Origin: Candidatus Woesearchaeota archaeon
GTDB lineage: Archaea > Nanobdellota > Nanobdellia > Woesearchaeales > GW2011-AR9
Assembly (NCBI GenBank): GCA_016188115.1
Contig: JACPIK010000002.1
Span: 927,462-991,461, forward strand
Reading direction: 5' to 3'
Length of the DNA: 64,000 nt
The notes under the pieces were generated by a model. That model was not told the origin of the DNA. It did not search any database and saw nothing but the letters and a program-made list of their open reading frames with translations. Shown here piece after piece: positions 1-8,441 of the stretch; positions within the stretch are counted from its first letter, which is position 1; every line of letters begins with the position of its first letter. The translations under genes and the position numbers were made by a program.

Positions 1-1216
1 CTTTGGCTTTCAAATCTGAAGACTGTTTAGAGGTTAGAATACCCTCCGCATCTTCAATAAACGCAAACCCAGTACTTTCCTGACGTCGAGTAATCTGTTC
101 TAAACTATCAAGTCGATCAAGAGCTTGACCAAGAGTGCTCTCCAATTGACTAAATGGATCTTCTAACTCTTTTGGATCCCAAACCTGTAAATTAGTACCA
201 GCTGTTGCTTTGCTATATTCTTGATTCAGAGTAGCAATTCCTTTTTGTAATCCCTCTTTTACTGCTCCCCAAGCATGCTGTAATTGTTGAATATAAACTA
301 CTTCATCATTTTCGAGAATTTGTTCTTTGACCAATCTCACTTCTGCACGTTGAGCATCATCTCTTGCTGCTCTCACTCTCTTCTCTAATTTTTTATTCTC
401 GACCACTAATGCAGCATGTCCTGCCTCCCCAGCAACCCCATGCCCCGCAGCAGCCCCACCATGTCCGCCTGCAGCTCCTGCTTCTCTTGGTCCACGCATC
501 GCATTCCCAAACCCTTCTTTGGCTTTCTTTAATCGATCCATAATGGAACCAGCATCTGCATTCACACCCGGTTTACTATGTGAGCCCAGTGCTGCCAAAA
601 ATGAACCTAATGCTACAAAGACCATCACGGTAACTATCCATCCGGAAAATAAAGTATCTTTAATAGTAGTATACGCAGGACCAGTTAGCCCCGTAGAACT
701 TCCCACAGACGCAGCACCATTAAAGATAGAACGAGATTGTAACCATAACACAATAATAAGGAGGATAATAAAGAACCGAGCCCACGGCATTTCATCTAAA
801 AACCAATACGCAATCCCTAAAAGCACCAAAGGTAACGCAATCAAGATAAACGAAAATAAAGTAACATATTCTGCACCCGCAACAAAAATAATTGTGCGAG
901 GCATAAGAACTGCACTTAACGCAACGACAAAAAACGCAATCATGAAACAATACCCTTGCGGGATTCCCACTTTAAAAGAAAGACCATACGCCGCAACACC
1001 AAGAATGAGCAACATTAACAATATGACAAAACCCATTGGGGCATCAACGGGAGCATCGAGCAACCCTATTTTTTGCAACCAAGTAAGCTGTAAAAATTCT
1101 TGAAACGCATTCGGAGTGCCAGCAGCAGCAGGAGTAGTACCAAGAGGACAACCCGTTAAAAATAATGATAAAGCTAAAAGAGTAATTACCAAAAACGTTG
1201 AAACACGTTGAGTCAT
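1..1216 (-). CDS. Multi-spanning membrane lipoprotein with coiled-coil tail (C-terminus cut by window edge)
   Basis: The frame is open from an ATG at 1216 to the left edge, about 405 residues, so the C-terminus is missing. The N-terminus is a lipoprotein-type signal ending in LTGC (Cys23). Five hydrophobic segments follow at about residues 61-80, 90-106, 118-140, 147-160 and 190-211. After them come a Gly/Ala/His-rich linker and a charged, probably coiled-coil region. A GAGGTG ribosome-binding site precedes the ATG, and a TATA-like CTTTAAATA lies near 1258. I do not recognise the family. The anchor and topology suggest an envelope role, in line with the other lipoproteins in this window. Confidence 0.8.
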   Translation of the reverse strand, partial: MTQRVSTFLVITLLALSLFLTGCPLGTTPAAAGTPNAFQEFLQLTWLQKIGLLDAPVDAPMGFVILLMLLILGVAAYGLSFKVGIPQGYCFMIAFFVVALSAVLMPRTIIFVAGAEYVTLFSFILIALPLVLLGIAYWFLDEMPWARFFIILLIIVLWLQSRSIFNGAASVGSSTGLTGPAYTTIKDTLFSGWIVTVMVFVALGSFLAALGSHSKPGVNADAGSIMDRLKKAKEGFGNAMRGPREAGAAGGHGGAAAGHGVAGEAGHAALVVENKKLEKRVRAARDDAQRAEVRLVKEQILENDEVVYIQQLQHAWGAVKEGLQKGIATLNQEYSKATAGTNLQVWDPKELEDPFSQLESTLGQALDRLDSLEQITRRQESTGFAFIEDAEGILTSKQSSDLKAK

Positions 1217-1293
1217 CTATACACCTCTAATTAAATCAAAATGAAAGAAACAAGGTATTTAAAGATTTCGACGACCCAATACAGCTAAGAAAA

Positions 1294-2169
1294 CTATTTA
1301 GACGGCCCAGTACCTGCTAAATTTTTAAGATATTCCTGAACTTTCAAAAAATCAAAATCTAATCTTGCTGCCATTTTCCGATATAATGCAGGCATATTCT
1401 GCTCTCCTCTCACAAAAGGAGCTGTTGCAAAATCTAACATAGTGCTACATAACGCAGAAAGATCCTTTTCTTGCCCTTTATCAACATAAAAAAATGTTGA
1501 ATGGGGATAAAGCAGAGTTAATTGCTCTGCAAGATCATGAGCCTCTTGCCCAAACCCTGAACGAATAACAACAACACCAAAAGACCCATTATAAAGTAAA
1601 GGACTAGATTCCCCCGTAAGCCGAGCCAAAGCAGCACCCTTACTTTGTGCAGGAACTGCCCGTGCTGTGGCAATAATTTGTCTTACTCTCTGACCTCGTT
1701 CACCTAAAGAATTAAGCAAAACTTCATCCAGAGCAGTATCAGAAGAAAGTATCGAAGAAGCAAGAGCAGCATGATCAAACCCACCTAAATAATGATCTAA
1801 TTTAGTATTACGAAAAAGAGCTGGTAAAGGAGCAGTTTGACGATGACCAAAACCCTTTCTTCCCTCAGCTTGATGCATATAAATATCAAAAACACCTAAA
1901 AAACGATTCTCGGTAGGACTAGCATGTTTTCGTGCAACAGAATATGATTTATCCGTTGGTCCTTTTCCAAAATCCTGACCAAACCAACGATCAACAACGC
2001 CTTCAAACGCAGGAACACTCTCACTAATAACGACTGGATCAAGAAGAACATGTCGAGAACCATCGCCTTTCCAAGCATCATAAGCTCTTTGAAAACTTGA
2101 CTTAAGCAACGCTTGTTGACCTTCATTATCTTCTACAACCCCGCTGCGAAATTGAATATAGGAAACCAT
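1294..2169 (-). CDS. Hypothetical protein, 291 aa
   Basis: The ATG at 2169 has an A/T-rich TATA-like element (CTATTTAAAATAG) centred near 2198, so the transcript is probably nearly leaderless. The product looks soluble, with no signal peptide or membrane segment. The second half contains a beta-alpha-like stretch (FGVVVIRSGFG, then HSTFFYVDKG) that could be part of a Rossmann-type fold, but I cannot assign a family. It lies upstream of the membrane lipoprotein on the same strand, 77 bases away. Function unknown. Confidence 0.75.
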   Translation of the reverse strand: MVSYIQFRSGVVEDNEGQQALLKSSFQRAYDAWKGDGSRHVLLDPVVISESVPAFEGVVDRWFGQDFGKGPTDKSYSVARKHASPTENRFLGVFDIYMHQAEGRKGFGHRQTAPLPALFRNTKLDHYLGGFDHAALASSILSSDTALDEVLLNSLGERGQRVRQIIATARAVPAQSKGAALARLTGESSPLLYNGSFGVVVIRSGFGQEAHDLAEQLTLLYPHSTFFYVDKGQEKDLSALCSTMLDFATAPFVRGEQNMPALYRKMAARLDFDFLKVQEYLKNLAGTGPSK

Positions 2170-2253
2170 GTTTTACTCGCAAGTGATAACTATTTTAAAT
2201 AGATTTCGTCTAAAAAAACAAAACACAAAGAACAACCAATTTTTCGGCAAAAA

Positions 2254-2284
2254 TTTATAAATTATAGCCACTATAGCTGCTATA
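2254..2284 (+). promoter_or_regulatory. TATA box and palindromic operator of the toxin-antitoxin pair
   Basis: TTTATAAAT (2254-2262) is centred 26 bases before the antitoxin ATG, the standard archaeal TATA-to-start distance, so the transcript should be leaderless. Directly after it, TATAGC (2263-2268) and GCTATA (2279-2284) form an inverted repeat around a CTATAG core. The repeat runs into the first base of the start codon. Its place between TATA box and start fits an autorepressor operator; repressor binding is inferred. Confidence 0.65.
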
Positions 2285-2487
2285 TGAACACCACAATCCA
2301 ACTTAGTAAAGAAACAAAAGACCTCATTAATACATTTGGAACTAAGGAAGACACATATGACACTATTCTAAGAAAAATGTATGATCTTGCTGTAAAAGAA
2401 CAGTTACGCGATTTCTTATTTTCTCAAAAAAATACTATCTCTCTTGAAGAAGCACGAAAACGACATAAAGAACGATGGCAAGAATAG
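2284..2487 (+). CDS. Antitoxin, ribbon-helix-helix-like, 67 aa
   Basis: This short protein begins TTIQLSKETKDLINTFG, a beta-strand then helix pattern typical of archaeal RHH/VapB-like DNA-binding antitoxins. A charged C-terminal tail (EEARKRHKERWQE) would be the toxin-neutralising part. It overlaps the downstream toxin gene by 13 bases, as in translationally coupled toxin-antitoxin operons. The start lies within a palindrome 26 bases after a TATA box, consistent with a leaderless, self-repressed transcript. The DNA-binding role is inferred from family resemblance. Confidence 0.75.
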   Translation: MNTTIQLSKETKDLINTFGTKEDTYDTILRKMYDLAVKEQLRDFLFSQKNTISLEEARKRHKERWQE

Positions 2488-2816
2488 AGATCGTTGAAAG
2501 CCTATTTGAAGAAATAGAGAAGAAATTCAAACGAGATGCATCGAAGGTATTCGACTTAATTGAAGAGATAGGAGACAACCCACATAAAGGAAAAGTATTA
2601 TGTTCGGTAGCGGGCATTCTCATTAAAGAAATCAAATATAACGGCTTTCGTTTCTATTTTATTGTTGATGGTTTCAAATTGAAATGCCTTAATGAAAAAG
2701 AACTAATTGAGCTCCTAATTATGTTCGTAAGAATGTCAGATAAAAAAGCACAACAGAGAGTAATAGAAGAGATTAAACAGGTTTTGACTACAATTGGAAG
2801 TAGTGGATTTAAATAG
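2475..2816 (+). CDS. RelE/ParE-like toxin, 113 aa
   Basis: The protein has the RelE/ParE layout: N-terminal helices (ESLFEEIEKKFKRDASKVFDLIEEI), a short loop with NPHKGK, then strands (GILIKEIKYNGFRFYFIVDG) and a helical tail. RelE-family members cleave ribosome-bound mRNA and ParE members poison gyrase; the sequence does not tell which applies. The ATG lies inside the antitoxin gene, giving a 13-base overlap and a clear two-gene module. The C-terminal extension after the core fold is longer than in minimal RelE proteins. Confidence 0.75.
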   Translation: MARIEIVESLFEEIEKKFKRDASKVFDLIEEIGDNPHKGKVLCSVAGILIKEIKYNGFRFYFIVDGFKLKCLNEKELIELLIMFVRMSDKKAQQRVIEEIKQVLTTIGSSGFK

Positions 2817-2871
2817 AAATTTTACCACCCATCCCGAAATCTTTATAAATAACCCCCATTGACAACCCGCT

Positions 2872-3321
2872 ATGACACATATTTTGCAAGTCAACCCATC
2901 TCGCTTAAACAGCCGCGTCGCAGCGGAACTCAAAAAACAACAGCTTGTCAAACCGACAACCTGGTCTGCTTTTGTTAAAACTGGTCATCACAAAGAACGA
3001 ACCCCTGATAGCCCAGACTGGTGGTACTTCCGTTCAGCAGCAATTTTACGTGCAATTGCAAAACTTGGTCCAGTTGGTACCGAAAAACTTCGCACCAAAT
3101 ATGGTGGCAAGAAAAACCGTGGCCATAAACCAGGCAAAACTTACAAAGCATCCGGTTCAATCATTCGTCACATTCTTCAACAACTTGAAAAAGCGCAACT
3201 CATCAAACAAGCAGATAAAGGAGTACATAAAGGTCGCATTTTGACACCAAAAGGCACTTCTCTTGTTGATAAAATTGCAGTGCAAATCGCAAAAGAAGAA
3301 CACAAAGAACAAAAGCAATAG
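2872..3321 (+). CDS. rps19e: 30S ribosomal protein eS19
   Basis: The 149-residue sequence matches archaeal/eukaryotic eS19, with the DWWYFRSAAILRAI and GPVGTEKLRTKYGGKKNRG blocks followed by the basic SGSIIRHILQQLEKAQLI segment. eS19 belongs to the head of the small subunit and acts in late 30S maturation. CTTTATAAAT at 2841-2850 is centred 26 bases before the ATG, so the transcript is leaderless. It is first in an eS19-eL39-eL31 operon. Confidence 0.95.
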   Translation: MTHILQVNPSRLNSRVAAELKKQQLVKPTTWSAFVKTGHHKERTPDSPDWWYFRSAAILRAIAKLGPVGTEKLRTKYGGKKNRGHKPGKTYKASGSIIRHILQQLEKAQLIKQADKGVHKGRILTPKGTSLVDKIAVQIAKEEHKEQKQ

Positions 3322-3330
3322 GCAAGTCGT

Positions 3331-3504
3331 ATGGCAACAAACAAACATCCCTCTCGTAAAAAACGCTTAATCAAACTTGGTACACAAACCAAATGGGCTC
3401 CTTTCTGGACCGTCTTTAAGATTAACGGAAAAGGACAAAAAGTCCACCCGTCTCGCCACACCGCAATCAAACGCAACTGGCGCAGAACTAAAACGAAAGC
3501 ATAA
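3331..3504 (+). CDS. rpl39e: 50S ribosomal protein eL39
   Basis: This small gene of 57 codons is highly basic. It starts ATNKHPSRKKRLIKLG and ends RHTAIKRNWRRTKTKA, matching the eL39 pattern in which the C-terminal RxxxRNWRRT-type motif is conserved. eL39 lines the lower part of the peptide exit tunnel. It lies nine bases after eS19 and ten before eL31, the usual archaeal eL39-eL31 pairing. At 57 aa it is slightly longer than the usual 50-52. Confidence 0.9.
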   Translation: MATNKHPSRKKRLIKLGTQTKWAPFWTVFKINGKGQKVHPSRHTAIKRNWRRTKTKA

Positions 3505-3513
3505 ATACATACC

Positions 3514-3873
3514 ATGGCAACCAGCAAACCTACTCTTGAACGCGTATACAATGTTCCTCTACGTAAAGAATATCAAAAATCTCCTCGTTGGAGACGAACC
3601 AAAAAAGCAGTTAACGCACTTCGAGAATTTCTTCAAAAGCATATGAAATCAGAAGACGTTAAAGTAGGTAAAGAAGTAAATGAATTACTCTGGCAACATG
3701 GTATTCGTAATCCTCCTCATCACATCAAAGTAACCGTTACGAAAGATGACAAAGGTGTTGTACGAGCAGAATTATTTGGACTAAAAAAAGAAGAACCAAA
3801 AGCGAAAGCTCCTGCTAAAAAAACGCCAGTCAAAAAAGCAGCTCAAGTAAAAGAAGCAGTAACCGAGCAATGA
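3514..3873 (+). CDS. rpl31e: 50S ribosomal protein eL31
   Basis: The sequence matches eL31: ERVYNVPLRKEYQKSPRWRRTKKAV at the start, then KVGKEVNELLWQHGIRNPPHHIKVTV. eL31 sits near the exit tunnel rim of the large subunit. The C-terminus carries a Lys/Ala/Pro-rich tail (KAKAPAKKTPVKKA) that is longer than in most archaea and likely disordered. Similar tails occur on several ribosomal proteins here. It is the last gene of the eS19-eL39-eL31 operon. Confidence 0.93.
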   Translation: MATSKPTLERVYNVPLRKEYQKSPRWRRTKKAVNALREFLQKHMKSEDVKVGKEVNELLWQHGIRNPPHHIKVTVTKDDKGVVRAELFGLKKEEPKAKAPAKKTPVKKAAQVKEAVTEQ

Positions 3874-3913
3874 ATTTAATTTAGTTAATGAAGAGTGGGT
3901 CGGTGTGTAAACC

Positions 3914-5065
3914 ATGACACAAGTCCCATTCAACAAAGCTTTTTCTGTAAGTAAAATCGCTGATCCCGATATCAATTTCTTAGGAAAACCAGTAGATGCA
4001 AAATCAGGAATGGGAAAAATATACTATCAGGGAAATATCGGGCACAAGGTAATAGTAATTCAAAAAGATACACCTATGCAGACCCCCTCGCCAGGAACAA
4101 AGCTCGAAGTCAAAGTCGATCTTGTAACACCTATAGCTTCATTACTCAAGATAGACGATAACCCTGTAGTCCTTGATCACCAATCGACCTACTGGTTTCA
4201 ACAATCAATACGAGAAGCATTCACAAACGCTGCCGCGCAAGTATCACCAGCAACACCAAAAAAAGTTCATGATTTTTATTTTACCTTTGACCTGCAACAA
4301 CAATTGTGCGGTGTTCTAAAACAAGAGTTTATTCCAGGCTATACTTTGCGTGAATATGTCAATGATTTTGACTTTGCGTTAAAATATCTTTTTCTATGTA
4401 CGCCCCATTCCCTTGCTCGAAGATATGTCTCAACCTCTGCAAAAATTTTCCTCTCACTCATCGAAAAATTAGAACGACTTCATCAAAACGGCATAGTTCA
4501 TCACGACATTAAACCAGATAACATAGTTATTGCATCAAGTACCTCTGCGCCAACTAATTCCTCAACAGACGCAGTACAGGCGCATCTTATCGACTTTGGA
4601 ATTGCAACAATACCTCCCCGGCTCTATTCACCTTGCCCAGAAATAGGACTCACTTCAGAATTATATGCCATTATGAGATCCTCACTAAAACAAAAAGGCA
4701 CCAAACCTCAAGAATTACAAGAGATAGGGTCCTATGGCTATACTGCCCCAGAACTTGCGCGTGCGCAAAGCATCGGCACAGATTTATCTGACTATTTTAG
4801 TTTAGGCATCACGGTATGGGAAACATTCATGAGAACACAAGCATTTCCTGCAAGGGATTATCAACCCATGCAACAATTCGATGCATCAAAAACACAAACC
4901 CTACTAGATCGTATTGAGACAATTCACTATCTTTCTCAAACTGGAAAACTGGCGCTACAATCCGCCATTAGCTACTCGGTTGTAGAAGACCCGAGCAAAA
5001 GAAACAAAGAGGGATTTAGACAAGCATTAGAAATATTGGCAACATGCCCCACAAATCTACATTAA
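3914..5065 (+). CDS. Hanks-type (eukaryotic-like) serine/threonine protein kinase
   Basis: All main kinase motifs are visible. There is a glycine loop (SGMGKIYYQG, about 31-40) with VIVIQK supplying the ATP lysine (51), the catalytic loop HHDIKPDN (196-203), the metal-binding DFG (227-229), the activation segment ending GYTAPE (275-280) and DYFSLG (293-298). Asp198 and Asn203 are the expected catalytic and metal residues, so the enzyme should be active. A long insert around 80-130 separates the two lobes. No membrane anchor or sensor domain follows the kinase fold. It lies 40 bases after eL31. Its substrate is unknown. Confidence 0.9.
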   Translation: MTQVPFNKAFSVSKIADPDINFLGKPVDAKSGMGKIYYQGNIGHKVIVIQKDTPMQTPSPGTKLEVKVDLVTPIASLLKIDDNPVVLDHQSTYWFQQSIREAFTNAAAQVSPATPKKVHDFYFTFDLQQQLCGVLKQEFIPGYTLREYVNDFDFALKYLFLCTPHSLARRYVSTSAKIFLSLIEKLERLHQNGIVHHDIKPDNIVIASSTSAPTNSSTDAVQAHLIDFGIATIPPRLYSPCPEIGLTSELYAIMRSSLKQKGTKPQELQEIGSYGYTAPELARAQSIGTDLSDYFSLGITVWETFMRTQAFPARDYQPMQQFDASKTQTLLDRIETIHYLSQTGKLALQSAISYSVVEDPSKRNKEGFRQALEILATCPTNLH

Positions 5066-5261
5066 TTGTCTAACCTTTTTGTTAACCAATATGAAACAAC
5101 AGCACCATTTTTACTAAAGTAGTTAAAGTGGACTAAAGTATTAAAAATACACTAGATTCAACAGAGTCAAAGTCAATATACAAAAATATAACTAAATCAT
5201 AAATCTATAACATAACATTCACAAATTACAAAAAAAAAATGCAAAATTAAAATTTTAAAAA

Positions 5262-6239
5262 ATGAATTCTCTCACTCCCAAACGCCAAATTTTTATCAAA
5301 AAAGCTGAAACAGGAACATTCGGCAAATCACCACAGCAACGTTCAACCACAGAACTCTGTACCTATGGTATTATCAACCTTGATAAACCAAAAGGACCAA
5401 CAAGCCACCAAGTCTCAGACATGGTGCAAAAAATACTTCATATCACCAAAGCTGGTCATTCTGGAACTCTTGACCCCCAAGTAACTGGCGTGCAACCCGT
5501 AGGCATTGGTCGCGCCACCAGAATAACTGAATTCCTTCTCACTGCACCAAAAGAATACATCTGCCTTATGCACTTGCATAAACTCATTGAACCAGAAATA
5601 CTCCATCAAACTCTTGAAAAGTTTAAAGGTAAAATCGAACAACTCCCCCCTATCAAAAGCGCAGTAAAACGCCAATTACGCACTCGAGAGATTTATGAAC
5701 TCGAAGTTCTTGAAATCAAAGACCAAGACGTATTATACCGCGTTAAATGCCAAGCGGGAACCTACATTCGAAAAATTTGCCACGATATCGGTCAGGAATT
5801 AGGATGTGGCGCCCACATGGTCCAACTACGTCGTACGCAAGCTGGCCCTTTTACTGAAAAAGATAGTCTAGTTACACTCAACGATCTAGAAGACGCATAT
5901 TTCTTTTATCAAGAAAATGGAAATGATACCTTCCTTCGATATTGCATCCAACCTATTGAAAACGCGCTGACCCATATCGCCAAATGCTGGATCTTCGACA
6001 CAACTATTGAAAGTGTTACCCATGGACGTGATGTCGCCGTTCCCGGCATTAGCAAATTAGAAAATTTCCGCAAAGCAGAAACTGTCGCCGTACTTACCTT
6101 GCAAGGCGAGCTTGTTTGCATCGGCGAAGCTTTAATGTCTGCCGTAGAAGTAAATACTAAAGAAAAAGGCATCGCCATTAAAGTGCAAAAAGTCTTTATG
6201 GAACCAGTGATCAAACCAAAAGAAGAAAAAACTGAATAG
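5262..6239 (+). CDS. cbf5: tRNA/rRNA pseudouridine synthase Cbf5 (H/ACA RNP catalytic subunit)
   Basis: The TruB/dyskerin core is clear: GIINLDKPKGPTSHQV (about 36-51) and the catalytic GTLDPQVTG with Asp71, followed by the KxxYxC-like region and the RAGTYIRKICHDIG-type block. The C-terminal part (about 245-310; VPGISKLENF, VAVLTLQGELVCIG) is a PUA domain. Cbf5 works with Nop10, Gar1 and L7Ae to isomerise uridines chosen by H/ACA guide RNAs, and also tRNA U55. Length 325 is normal for archaea. In many archaea cbf5 follows eL14; here eL14 lies elsewhere (30181). Confidence 0.95.
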   Translation: MNSLTPKRQIFIKKAETGTFGKSPQQRSTTELCTYGIINLDKPKGPTSHQVSDMVQKILHITKAGHSGTLDPQVTGVQPVGIGRATRITEFLLTAPKEYICLMHLHKLIEPEILHQTLEKFKGKIEQLPPIKSAVKRQLRTREIYELEVLEIKDQDVLYRVKCQAGTYIRKICHDIGQELGCGAHMVQLRRTQAGPFTEKDSLVTLNDLEDAYFFYQENGNDTFLRYCIQPIENALTHIAKCWIFDTTIESVTHGRDVAVPGISKLENFRKAETVAVLTLQGELVCIGEALMSAVEVNTKEKGIAIKVQKVFMEPVIKPKEEKTE

Positions 6240-6282
6240 TTACAGACTACCCAAAAACGGAGTTAAATCTTTATAATTAGTA

Positions 6283-6939
6283 CTAATCTTTTTCATCACT
6301 TTCTTCATTAAAAGATTGAACAACCTCAAATACATCTGGAAAATATCCTTCAATTACTCTCACAAATTCCTCGAATGTAGTATATTTATACGCAGCAAAC
6401 CCAAATTCTCCTGCTGCCTCAACATTAGAAGAGGTATCATCAAAGAAAAGAACTTTTTCTTCAGAATCATACCCTAACGTATTGAGTTTGGAAAAAACGT
6501 GTTCATAGAAAGCAGAATGGGGCTTAGCAACACCTAAATCACAAGAAGAAAACATTCCATCAAACAGTTCACTAAAATTCATCTCATGACGCAAATAATC
6601 AGCCCGATATTTCTCTTGATTCGTAACTAAAAAACATTTAACACCTAAAGAACGTAATAGACCAACCAAGCGAAGAAGTTCCTGATGAGGATTATTTTCA
6701 GCATGAAACCAAAATTCTAAAAATTCATCCACCGTACCATCAAAATTCCAACCAGCAAGATAGGGAGCAATAACTTTTTTCAAATCAGCCTTTCCCACAA
6801 CACAATCAAGAAATGGACCTTTGAAAAATGGAAGCATTTTCTCTTCTTCAATACCATACTTTTCACTATATGGAATACTAAACCGTTTTTTGGTAATCAC
6901 CACACCATCAACATCAAAAAGGATACATTTCGTATTCAT
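6283..6939 (-). CDS. HAD-superfamily hydrolase (haloacid dehalogenase-like phosphatase)
   Basis: The HAD motifs appear in order: I, LFDVDGVV with nucleophile Asp9 and acid Asp11; II, FLVTNQ; III, the Lys in VAKPHSAFY; IV, VLFFDDTSSN. A helical C1-type cap lies between motifs I and II, including residues around KMLPFFKGPFLDCVVG. This is the general plan of small-molecule phosphatases of the phosphoglycolate phosphatase/epoxide hydrolase-N type. The substrate cannot be read from the sequence. It is transcribed toward cbf5 (convergent). Confidence 0.85.
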   Translation of the reverse strand: MNTKCILFDVDGVVITKKRFSIPYSEKYGIEEEKMLPFFKGPFLDCVVGKADLKKVIAPYLAGWNFDGTVDEFLEFWFHAENNPHQELLRLVGLLRSLGVKCFLVTNQEKYRADYLRHEMNFSELFDGMFSSCDLGVAKPHSAFYEHVFSKLNTLGYDSEEKVLFFDDTSSNVEAAGEFGFAAYKYTTFEEFVRVIEGYFPDVFEVVQSFNEESDEKD

Positions 6940-7090
6940 TAAATCACCATGAGAAGTAGATAGATTATTCTTTTATAAAAATTTAGTAACTTTCAGCCCT
7001 GTCCTGATTGTAATGAGTGTCAAACACAAACCAATAAAGCTAAAGAAAAAGTCAAAGAAAAACGTGAAGATTATTTATTTGATTTCACCA

Positions 7091-7135
7091 TTTATTCTAC
7101 TTCAATTTATTCTACTTCAATTTATTTTACTTCAA
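7091..7135. repeat. 15-base tandem repeat, three copies, at the 3' end of the metallophosphoesterase gene
   Basis: Three head-to-tail units (7091-7105, 7106-7120, 7121-7135) differ by one base. Read on the minus strand, each unit encodes Ile-Glu-Val-(Lys/Glu)-stop, so the repeat duplicates the end of the phosphoesterase gene together with its TAA. It looks like slippage expansion. Confidence 0.85.
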
Positions 7136-7721
7136 TTACTTTTCCTTTTGGTCCAGGATTAAGAATAATCGAATGCCCCAACTTCTCAATCACCCCAGCC
7201 GTCTCATGTAAATGCCCGCACACCACCACTTTAGGATTAATTCTCTCAATAAATTTGCGATAATCTTTATTTCCCACATGGCGATCATACAAATAATCTA
7301 CTTTAAGACCAAACGGTGGACCATGTGTAAAGAAAATAATTTTTCTCCCGTTATACAAACTATACCACTCTCTCGCTACTGCCCTAAACACAGCATCTTC
7401 CTGCGCAAAACCGCCGCCACCATATCCCAATAACACAAAACCATCAAGCTCCAGCGCTTTCCGATCCAAATTAACACAATAAGGATAAAATTCAACTGCC
7501 GAAGATAATAACGCCCCGCCTTCTTCATGATTACCAGGAATAACATAAAATGGTTTTTCAAGATCATTAAATGCTTTAAGAACAACTTGTAATCCCCTGC
7601 CAAAAGTAGAAATATCTCCTGCGCAAAGAACAAAATCAATATCAGGTTTCGCCGCGCGTTCAACCAAGCAAGCGAGCATTTCCCGATCCTGATGAATATC
7701 AGTAAACGTAAGAAATTTCAT
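7122..7721 (-). CDS. Calcineurin-like metallophosphoesterase (YfcE/MJ0936-type size)
   Basis: All metal-ligand motifs of the calcineurin-like fold are present in order: TDIHQD (DxH), CAGDIS (GDxxx), PGNHEE (GNHE), FTHGPP (H) and CGHLHE (GHxH). At 199 residues it is a single-domain enzyme. Such proteins are usually phosphodiesterases or phosphatases using two Mn/Fe/Ni ions. The end of the gene lies in a 15-base tandem repeat. The physiological substrate is unknown. Confidence 0.88.
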   Translation of the reverse strand: MKFLTFTDIHQDREMLACLVERAAKPDIDFVLCAGDISTFGRGLQVVLKAFNDLEKPFYVIPGNHEEGGALLSSAVEFYPYCVNLDRKALELDGFVLLGYGGGGFAQEDAVFRAVAREWYSLYNGRKIIFFTHGPPFGLKVDYLYDRHVGNKDYRKFIERINPKVVVCGHLHETAGVIEKLGHSIILNPGPKGKVIEVK

Positions 7722-7757
7722 AGAAAAAAAGAAAATAAGAATTCAAATGAATTCTTC

Positions 7758-8429
7758 TTATTCTGCATCAGCAGAAACTTGTTGATCTACAGCTTCAGGA
7801 GCGCGAACGGGCTCATCAACGATTGGTTCTTCACCATCGATAGGAGCATCTTTAAGTTCAAGAACTCGTACAGAAACTTCTTTTGTTAAGTAAATTTTAC
7901 TTAAGCGTTTTTTAAGAGCAGATTGAAGTTTGCGAGTAACCAAATTAGCAATAAATCCATCAAACGTAGATCGAGCAAGTTCTTCAGTATAGAAAGCAAC
8001 AATTTCACGACGCAATGCGCTGCGAACAGAACGTTGAACACGATGAGCCACAACTGTGAAACTCTTAAGGACAACATCTTGACCACTGCGAGTTTTGATA
8101 GTCATAACATCATCAAGACGTGAACTATTTTTTCGCACAACTCGTTTTACATAAGTTGGAGAAAGGATATAACCAATGGTTGCAGTTCGCAATTGAGTGC
8201 CATCGGCGCGGGTAATCTTGAACATAACGTCATAACTTTGATCTTTAACATTACCAGTAAGTTCCTTAAGGTTGATCATAACACTGCGCCCTACAGCTTG
8301 TTCAGGATTCTCAATATAGGTTTCACCTACTTCGCGTTGACCAAAAATTTTAGGGGAAATAATTCTATACCAAACTTTACGTTTGATTTTCTTAGCACTT
8401 GATTCTTTTTTCACATTTTCCTTTGCCAT
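7758..8429 (-). CDS. rps3ae: 30S ribosomal protein eS1 (S3Ae)
   Basis: The sequence has eS1/S3Ae hallmarks: KRKVWYRIISPKIFGQREVGET near the start, LTGNVKDQSYDVMFKI, and a basic C-terminal region ending in an acidic tail. eS1 lies on the platform of the 30S subunit near the mRNA exit site. I chose the ATG at 8429 (MAKENVKKESS) over an in-frame GTG 12 bases upstream, because the former matches the usual N-terminus. A TATA-like CTTTTTAAATAG around 8567-8580 would give a leader of roughly 115 bases. Confidence 0.92.
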   Translation of the reverse strand: MAKENVKKESSAKKIKRKVWYRIISPKIFGQREVGETYIENPEQAVGRSVMINLKELTGNVKDQSYDVMFKITRADGTQLRTATIGYILSPTYVKRVVRKNSSRLDDVMTIKTRSGQDVVLKSFTVVAHRVQRSVRSALRREIVAFYTEELARSTFDGFIANLVTRKLQSALKKRLSKIYLTKEVSVRVLELKDAPIDGEEPIVDEPVRAPEAVDQQVSADAE

Positions 8430-8441
8430 AATGAAATGCAC

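Noticed and set aside
519-1103. A plus-strand frame of 194 codons
   Set aside because: It lies opposite the membrane lipoprotein gene, whose frame has a signal peptide, lipobox and membrane segments; the plus frame has no recognisable features.
7013-7168. A 51-codon plus-strand frame ending in repeated FILLQ residues
   Set aside because: The residues come from the 15-base tandem repeat at the phosphoesterase end, and the frame runs over that gene's own coding region.
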